A program made the translations under genes and the position numbers. From positions 1-64,000 of the forward strand of contig NZ_RBAH01000035.1 of the NCBI RefSeq assembly GCF_003626695.1: a DNA stretch of 64,000 nucleotides, read 5' to 3'. Source of the DNA: Paenibacillus ginsengarvi (GTDB lineage Bacteria; Bacillota; Bacilli; Paenibacillales; NBRC-103111). Shown piece by piece: positions 55,301 through 64,000 of this stretch; position 1 is the stretch's first letter; each line of letters opens with the position of its first letter. The notes under the pieces are model-generated. The model saw nothing but the letters and a program-made list of their open reading frames with translations. It made no database searches and had not been told where the DNA came from.

Positions 55301-58300
55301 CCGGATTTTCGGGAGTGGCAGCCGTTTGCGCCCAATACGTACGACGCAGACGTTCCGATCGAACAGTTTTATACGAATGCAACCGTTGTATGTCCGGGAG
55401 CCGAGCATATGTACTTGTCGTTTCCGAAACGATTCATCGAGTCTCGGAAAAAGGTTCCCGAGCATCCGTTCTCAGGGCTTTCGGATACGATGTTCATGTC
55501 CAGCAGGGATGGGATCCATTGGGACCGGACGTTTCTCGAAGCTTGGCTGCGCCCGGGCCAAGACCGGAAAAATTGGACGGAACGCAGCAACATGATCGCG
55601 CACGGCATCGTGCAGATCGAACCAGAACTATTCTCGCTGTACGTCACGGAGCATTACCGCTGGGACGACATTAGTTTGCGGCGGTTGACGGTAAGGAAGC
55701 ACGGTTTCGCTTCCATCCATGGAGGCTACCGGGGAGGTGAGGTAACGACTCGTCCGCTGATCTTCTCCGGAAATCGGCTATTGCTGAACTATGCGACGTC
55801 GGCTGCCGGCTCGATTCAAGTAGAATTGTTGGATGAATCGGGGCGACCGCTCGATGGCTACGAGGCTTCCGACATGGAGCCGCTGTACGGAGACGAGCTG
55901 GAGGGCATCGTGCGTTGGCGAAACGACGAAAACGTATCCGCGTTAGCCGAAAAACCGGTCAGAGTCCGATTTCTCTTGCATGATGCCGACATTTATTCCA
56001 TGCAATTTAAGACTTTGTGAATGATGTCCGTTTAAAGCAACCTTTGTCATTTTTTGAGCAAACTGAAATTAACGAGCAGCCTGTTCTAGCCCGGCCGGAC
56101 CATGCAGACGTCCCGATTCGTTAGCCTCGCACTTTCGTATTCGACAGAAGGATGTGGACTAATATACGATGCGTTCTGCATAGGACAGGTCGGGTTTTTA
56201 GCGAACACGCCGGGTAAACCGAAAAGTGTTGCGTGAACAACGAGAAAGCGGCAAGCAGATATAAAGCGGATGGTTAGTGCAGGACGCTGTACGGTGAGAT
56301 CAGTAGTTTTTACCTACTAAAACGATAGGGGAAGTGTGAAATGAATAATCGAATCCATTCCGAGGAAAAAGCGTATGTGGAAGGGGGGGAGGAGCTGAAG
56401 CAACCGGGACAAACACCGGCTGAGCAGAAGACGCTCAGCCGCCGCAAGCTGCTTGCCTCGATGGGCATGGCCGGTGTGGCGATGGCGGTGACGGGCTACT
56501 CGCTGGAGGCTGCGAGCGAGCGGGGCCAGCCCGGAACAGCTATAGGCGGTATTCCTCAATATTTGGATGGATTGAATGAAACCGTTATCAGAAAAGTAAA
56601 TTCTATCTCTGCATTAATTAAGCAAACCGGCATGTTTGACGGTCAGATTTTTGAAGTTATTTCCTATCACGATGGAAGGAACATGGGCGGCGACCTTTTT
56701 ATGTGGTCTGAGTCAACTAGTAAATCGTTACATGACGGCGGTTACTTTATTGACCCCTCAATTTTCGTTCCTGGTTTTGCTACTTTCAATACTTACTATA
56801 CTGCCCAAAATACAACAGGTGGCGTGTGGGTTCGTTTGAACAACGATTCGGAAGTTGCAGCAGAAAATTACGGGCTTAACGACGATCAGGCCATGGTATG
56901 GAACTGTGCTGCTATCATGAAAGCTCAGAATCGTGCGGCAATAGTTTCAAACGGTTTGGCAACTCCAAAACCTGTGACTTTGCCAAGCGGACTTTTTCAA
57001 ACAACGGACCCCATTGAGATCGCTGTTATCAATTCGAGAGCTATTCCTCTTATTGGAAAAGGACGTTTTAATACCGAGCTGCGTAAGACTACCAACAATC
57101 CTATCTCAAACAAATACCCTGTCAGCGGGATTGATGCAGTCGTTTTCGTCCATCCTACAACTGCGATGGGCTCGGCAGGGGTATTCGGTGAGCATATACA
57201 AGGAATGACGCTATCAAGAACGGCTGCACTCCATAAAACGGGCTTCGGTTACTATGCGAAAGGCTCACCAATCGCTACTCGTAGAGATATAGGTTGTACG
57301 GGGCATGAATATGGTTACTGGCAAGATGATTGCTGGATGAGCCAAGTCAATCAAATCTATGCCGTTACATGTAAGAATGGAATTGCTATAAGAGGCGGAA
57401 CATCTGTAACAGGTGCAAACATCTATGCTGACAGATGCGAGCAAATTGCCATTGATTTACGCGGTCTTACTTACAGCACTCTTACCGTGCATGCTGATGG
57501 TTGCGGTACGGACACAACGTCTAACACAGGGTATCCTGCATTTAATTTACAGTTTGTAAAAGGTTGTACGATTACAGCATCTACAGAACGGCATAGAGGT
57601 ACAGATTTCTTTATTCAGTATTGCGACGGTTTGGTTGTTAACGGTGGACGTAGTCTTAATGCTAAGGCTGTTAGTGCTTCTACACCGAAAATCTTTATTC
57701 AAGATGCAGTAATGCAATTCAATGGTTATTCTTGGCGTTATGCACTGGATAGCTTAACAGCCGATGAAAAAGCTCTTTACACATTCGTACAAGAGGTTGG
57801 TATGAATAGCGCGTGGAGCTTTAATGAATGTCAGGGAAATGCCCAGTGGAACAATTTCCCTGCGCAAGTTGCCGATACTGCCTACATAGGCAGTTATAAA
57901 AAATCGCGATATTCGGAAGATAGCGGACTTGTCAAAGCAACCTTACTTCATAATAGCGGGACTTGGAAAAAACTATGTTATGTGGCGAATACGACACACA
58001 TAAAAGTGTTAAGTTGTATATGCCCTGCTTCACCGCGTTATTACGATTTCCCCGCTGTTATGAATAAGGCTGCTATATCTTCCGATTCTGCTAACCCAAC
58101 GACTTTGACGGCACAACAGTATACAAATGGCGTTGCTGACAATGCACAGCCGTTACAGGCTTATATTGGAGCAGACGGATGGTTGTACATAAAACCTTCG
58201 GCCGGTGGCGCGAACTATGACTTTAGATATGTTATAGCCAAGTAGTTTGAAATGATTAGTGCTAGGGAGGCTCTACGGTGAAATCAGTAGTTGAAATTGG

Positions 58301-61300
58301 CACGAAAGTAGAAATGTTCGTGGACGAATGGCTGATCGAGGAGAAACGAGGTCTTTCCTTGAAACTTCATCCGCCTCGCAGGGAAGAGATCGTGCTTTCA
58401 TTCGATCAGCCTTGGGAGGGGAAGGGAAGCGGCTACGTAACAGTCATTCAAGAGCAGGACAAAATACGCATGTATTATCGTGGAATTGGGCCCGGTTCCA
58501 TGAATGATGAAGTTACCTGCTACGCGGAGAGTACGGACGGGATTCATTTTGTGAAACCGCAACTGGGACTATTCGAATATGAAGGTAGTACGGCCAACAA
58601 TATCGTTTGGAGAGGGCGGTTATCTCATAACTTCTCTCCGTTCCTGGACCGCTCCCCTCATGTTTCCTCCGAGCTGCGATACAAGGCAGTGGGCGGTATC
58701 GATGAATTGATCGCGTTTGGCTCTGCTGACGGCATACACTGGCGGAAATTGCGGGAAGAGCCCATTTTGACGGATGGGGACTTTGATTCGCTAAACGTCG
58801 TTTTCTGGGACGTTAACGCTCAAGCTTACCGCTGCTATTCCCGTATTTTCCAGGATTTGGCTTATCGAGCCATTCTTACGTCCACCTCTACCGATTTCTG
58901 CAACTGGGGCAAGCAGCAGTTAGTGCTTTATAACGATTTGAAACCGATGCAGCAGTATTACACCAATTCGGCCATGCTTTGTCCGGAAGCGGAGCACATC
59001 TATATGGCGTTTCCTATGCGTTTTGTGCCGGAACGCAAAAAATTGACGGTTCATCCCGAGCCGGGCATTAGCGATACAGTCATGATGACAAGCCGGGACG
59101 GCTTGCATTGGGATCGTACGTTCATGGAAGCTTGGTGCCGCGCGGGACTGGATCCGCACAATTGGTCGGATCGGACTGGAATCTTGAGCACCGGCAGTGT
59201 GCTTCTGAATCCCGACGAGTTCTCCTTCTACATTCAAGAGCATTACCGGCTGGATGATAGCCGCTTGCGGCGAATTACCGTCCGCAAACACGGCTTTGGC
59301 TCCATACATGCAGGATTTGAACAAGGGGAATGGGTATCGAGACCGTTTGTTTTGGAGGGCAATGAACTACTGGTCAATTATTCCACATCGGCAGTCGGTT
59401 ATATACGATTCGAGCTGCAAGACGAGAACGGCCGTCCTCTTGACGGTTTCAGGCTGGAGGACATGGAACCTATGTATGGGGATGAGATCCGGGGAGTGGT
59501 TACATGGGGGCCGGATGCGGATATCGAATTATGGAGAGGGCGACCGGTCCGGATCCGCATGCAGATTAAGGATGCAGACTTATTTTCCTTGAAATGGAAC
59601 GATAAGATGTAATACTTCGTTTTAGGCCGGAGAAGAAAGATGGTATGATCCCCTCATGGTAGACGGTGAAAAAAAGTCCGTGTTCATATGGTTTTGACAC
59701 TTGTCTACCGGAGGGGATGGACGTCGTTCTTTCCACGGGCATATACTTCGTGGCTTGCGATGCTCGAGCATATGGAGCGAAGCGGTAAACTCCCTCTACC
59801 CGCGGAGATACGCTGAATGACACCTGGCTAAAGTATGAATTACCCGAAAAGTACTTAATCTCGTCACATTCCAGCTCTGGGAATAATGGGTAATCTGGTC
59901 TATGCTGAAAGTGCAAGATGTTGAATTATAGCGGAGGTGATCGCGTGTCTGTCCGAGTCTATAATTACATCCCGGAGCTGCTGAATCTGGATCAGATAAG
60001 CTATACGAAGTACCTGGAGGAGTTGACGGAACGGTTATCGGCGAATGAACCGCGTGAGTGGATGATCCGAGCAAGCATCAACAATGCGACCAAGCCTTTT
60101 GCAGAAGATCCGGACCGCGACCGGGCGTTTCAAACGCTGCTGGATTTCGATCTCAAGGGGATGTCGCAAGAAACGACGGCCCATGTCGTTCAGCTATTGC
60201 CATGTGCGGTTGACGAAGTATCCGTACACATTTTGCCCGCGATCGAATCGAAAGGCGGCGGGTGCTGCTACGGACCCGGCAAGCTTCTACTCGGCATACG
60301 CTGCGACGAACTCGCGCCTCTGCGGCTGAAGCGAAACATCGCTCACGAATACAGTCATACGTTCCGCTTTTTTCAAAAGCCCTACTACGATTACAACGGA
60401 TTCAGTCCAGGGACCCCAAAAAGCATGAGAGACTATCTAGCGTTCGAAGGACTTGCAATGGTACTCGGGGATACGTTATATCCGCACCCCGCCTTCGTTC
60501 CGTTCGCGGTATCGGAGGAGAGCGAGAGGGCGTTCTGGGAGAAGATCGACATCGCCGCCGTGGGCGACGAGGCGTATATGAAATATATGACGCTGCGGGC
60601 TTACGAGATTTCGTCCCGAATCGTAAGAAGCTATTTGGCGGTACAGGGTTGTTCGATTATTGAAGCTCATAATGCAACCGACGAAGAGTTGTATTGGAAA
60701 AGCGGCTATCCGTTCATTCGGTAATCACCCGAACGATGGACCGCGACCGACATCTACATACGGCAACGATTCAGCAGCCTACCGGCTATCGGCGGGCTGT
60801 TTTGTTTTTGTATTTACAAAGTCTGGTACCTCAAGTATACTGTATGAACAAACGTACATCGTATTGACATATGTACATAAAGCGAAGGGGAGTGTGCTGA
60901 AATGGCAGAGCTCGATCGAGAGCGGTATCGGCTGCTGGTCAAAATTAGCCGGCTCTACTACGAGGAAGGACTTCATCAGCAGGAAATCGCGGGCCGGCTG
61001 GGCATTTCGCGCCCGCATGTGAGCCGGATGCTGACCGCCGCCAAACAGGAGGGCATCGTGCAGGTGACGATTCGCAACCCGTTCTCGGCGGAACAAGAAC
61101 TGGAGCAGGAGCTGATCCGAACCTTCGGGATACACGACGCCATGATCGTAGACGTCCAGGGCGAGGACGAACAGCTTCGGCTTGAACAGCTTGGCCGTAC
61201 CGCCGCCGTGCTGCTGGAGTCGGTTCTGAAGGATAACGACATCGTAGGCGTCATGGCCGGGAGAACGGTAGCGGCAATGGCCCAGGGGACGGATTACGTC

Positions 61301-64000
61301 GCTCGCAGCGGTCTCCAGTTCGTTCCTCTCGTGGGCGGCTGGGGCTCGGCGGGCGCAGACTGGCACGCAGGCTCGAATGCGATGGCGCTTGCGGACAGGC
61401 TCAAGGCCAAATACTGGCTGCTTTACGCTCCCGCTGTCGTCGCTAACGAAGAGACCGGCAATTTGCTCCGAAGCGAGCCCGAGATCGATAAAGTGCTTCG
61501 TTTGGCGCGCAGATGCGGAGTCGCGATTGTAGGTATCGGCGAGGTGAGCGGTCAAGCTACGATCGTTCGTTCCGGACAAATCGCCGAGGGGGATTTGGAG
61601 ATGCTGCGAAAGCAGGGCGCCGTTGCCAATGTATGCGCATCGTTTCTGAACGAACAAGGCGAAGAGATCGATTTTCCCGGACGCGCCCGTTTCATCGGAC
61701 TTACGGCGCGGGAGCTTCGAGCTATCCCGAATGTGATCGGCATCGCCGGCGGCCGAGACAAGGTTCGTCCCATACTGGCTGCGCTGCGGGGGAAATGGAT
61801 CGATATTTTGGTCACGGATGCGGCGACGGCACGTTGCGTCCTGGAGCTGCACCGAAGCGGCGGCTGCGCCGACTGAACGAGGAGAGGAGTTATTTCGACA
61901 TGACGGACAAGAGAGCACCGCAATCGTATGCGAACACCAAGAACGGATACTTTGGCACATACGGCGGAACGTTTATTCCGGAAATACTGGCTCCCGCCTT
62001 CGAACAATTGCGTTGCCAGTTTCAGGCGATCAAGGAGGACCCGTCGTTCTGGAACACGTATAGCGCGATATTGGCGGAATATTCGGGACGACCGACTCCG
62101 CTGACGTTCGCGGACAGGCTGACGGCGCATTTCGGCCGGGCTCGTATTTACATCAAACGCGAGGATCTGAACCACACCGGCGCACACAAGCTGAATAATG
62201 CGCTGGGTCAGGCGCTACTTGCCAAGCGAATGGGCAAAACTCGCATCATTGCAGAGACGGGCGCCGGTCAGCATGGGGTGGCGACTGCCACCGTGGCCGC
62301 CAAGCTAGGGTTGAAAGCGACCATCTATATGGGCCGCGAGGATATGGAGAGGCAGTACGCCAATGTGTTCTGGATGAAACGGCTCGGGGCCGAAGTGGCC
62401 CCGGTCGAATACGGTTCGCAAACGCTGAAAGACGCCATTAACGAAACGCTGCGCGACTGGGCCGCCAGCTTCGAAACGACCCATTATGTGCTCGGAACCG
62501 CATCCGGCGCACATCCTTTTCCGTCATTGGTCGCTTATTTCCAGTCGATCATCGGGATCGAAGTCAAGGATCAGCTTCGGCGGGCGGAAGGTTGTCTTCC
62601 GAACCGGGTGTACGCTTGCGTGGGCGGCGGGTCAAACGCACTCGGCGTGTTTCAGGCTTTTACCGAGGATCGCTCGGTCGAATTGATCGGCGTCGAAGCG
62701 GGCGGTAAAGGACCGGCCTCCGGCAAACACGCAGCCCGGATTGCTTATGGGGAAGGCACGCTTGGTGTCGCCCAAGGTTATCGGACGATGTTTTTGCAAA
62801 ACGGCGACGGGCAGATGAATGACACGTATTCGGTCGCCGCCGGTCTTGATTATGTGGGCGTATCGCCGATACTGGCCGACTTGGCGGAGCAGGGACGTGT
62901 CCGGTTCGTGGCCGCGACCGACGATGAAGTCCTTTCGGCTTTGCAGCTCGTCATGCAAACAGAAGGTTTAATACCGGCTTTGGAATCGACGCATGCCTTT
63001 GCCGGAGCTTTTCGGGAGATGGAAGCTACCTCGCCTACCGATCGGGTCATCATCAATATGTCGGGACGCGGGGACAAAGATATTTTTAATATAGCGGAGG
63101 GACTGCGCGATGAGGAATGGAGAGCATTTATCCGGCGCAAGCACGAACAATTCAGCGAGCCGAATTGATGTGGGCGCTCGAATAGCGGCAGGGGGCCGGG
63201 GCGGTCGTCTTCCCTTGATGACGCATCAGGTTGTCGGTTATCCCAGCTTCGAGACCAACTACGAGATGATTCGCCTGTTTCACGAAAAAGGGATTCGTCT
63301 GGTGGAGCTTCAACTGCCCTTTTCGGAGCCAATCGCAGACGGACCGGTTTTTTTAAAAGCGAATCAGCAGGCGCTGGCGGCAGGTGTAACCGTAGAACAG
63401 TGTATGGCGTTCGCCGCTCGGGTCACTGCGGATTTTCCCGACATCGCTTTTCTGTTCATGACCTATTACAACATTGTGTTCCGGTACGGCGAAGAGGCGT
63501 TCGTGCGGAAATGCGCGCAGCTTGGAATAGCCGGCCTGATCGTACCCGATGCTTATCCCGAGGAAAGCGGCGGTCTGATGAACGCATGCACGGCAAACGG
63601 CGTCGATTTCGTTCTCCTCGCAACGCCTTATACGCCCGAATCCAGGCTGGCCTGGCTGGCCGAGAGAACTTCCGGCTTTTTGTACTGCGCCGCGCGGAAA
63701 GGGGTAACCGGAGCCAAGACGGAATTCGGCGGCGGAACGGACGAATTTCTCGCCCGCGCCCGGAAGGCTGCCCGCACTCCGCTGGCCGTCGGATTCGGTA
63801 TTCAAAACGGCGACGATCTGGCTTATTTGCGGGGCAAATGCGATATCGCGATTATCGGAACGCAGATGCTGCTGGAGCTGGAGCGGAACGGCCTTGACGG
63901 CATGGGCCGCTTTCTGGAAGAGCTGCAATCCGGTGCGATTTGAAAATAGAGGGGTTTCCTTCCAAGTGGCGAATCCTTTACAGCGTACTCGTCATTGGGT

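Overview
The window looks like chromosomal DNA from a Gram-positive Firmicute of the Paenibacillus/Cohnella type. The signs are moderately GC-rich coding DNA, strong Shine-Dalgarno sites with many GTG and TTG starts, Tat and lipoprotein signals, a giant S-layer-homology (SLH) protein, copper-amine-oxidase-like surface domains, and many AraC regulators next to solute-binding lipoproteins. No rRNA, tRNA, CRISPR array or prophage structural module was seen.

Layout. 1-300: end of an IS3-family element. 534-1745: ceramidase-like hydrolase. 1.9-14.9 kb: DUF2269 protein and SDR, a LuxR-type ATPase regulator, a small oxidase-like membrane protein and a 2.8k-residue SLH protein. The first and last transcription units here share an 18-bp palindrome plus a downstream block at identical spacing. 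15-23 kb: HAD hydrolase, ComEC-like hydrolase with DUF3006, Tat-exported beta-helix protein, Rrf2 regulator with a thioredoxin-reductase-like enzyme (shared operator), MscS channel, cupredoxin. 23.7-26.4 kb: a little-known operon of a Ycf46-like AAA+ ATPase, a 168-residue protein and a membrane/helix-hairpin-helix protein split in two frames. 26.6-35.5 kb: small membrane proteins and two two-component systems. The second system and the surface protein after it both carry helically phased TCCC/GGGA repeats upstream.

35.6-41.2 kb: solute-binding lipoprotein with divergent AraC gene, a TIM-barrel-like protein, MarR, SDR and DoxX, then a four-unit hairpin repeat. 41.5-59.6 kb: a carbohydrate island with no permease. 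It holds AraC/solute-binding protein, two tandem 511-residue beta-propeller glycosidase-like proteins with a mosaic identity pattern, alpha/beta hydrolase, 2-hydroxyacid dehydrogenase, enolase-superfamily enzyme, YhcH/YiaL protein and SGNH esterase. It then has two chimeric Tat-signal/phage-tailspike-like beta-helix proteins, each followed by a 444-457-residue propeller protein, with gene relics between. The likely scheme is extracellular attack on a complex, perhaps acylated and uronate-containing, polysaccharide followed by breakdown of a sugar acid; this is inference.

59.9-64 kb: a HExxH metalloprotease-like protein, then a SorC-family regulator directly upstream of trpB and trpA. The first codons of another gene lie at the right edge.
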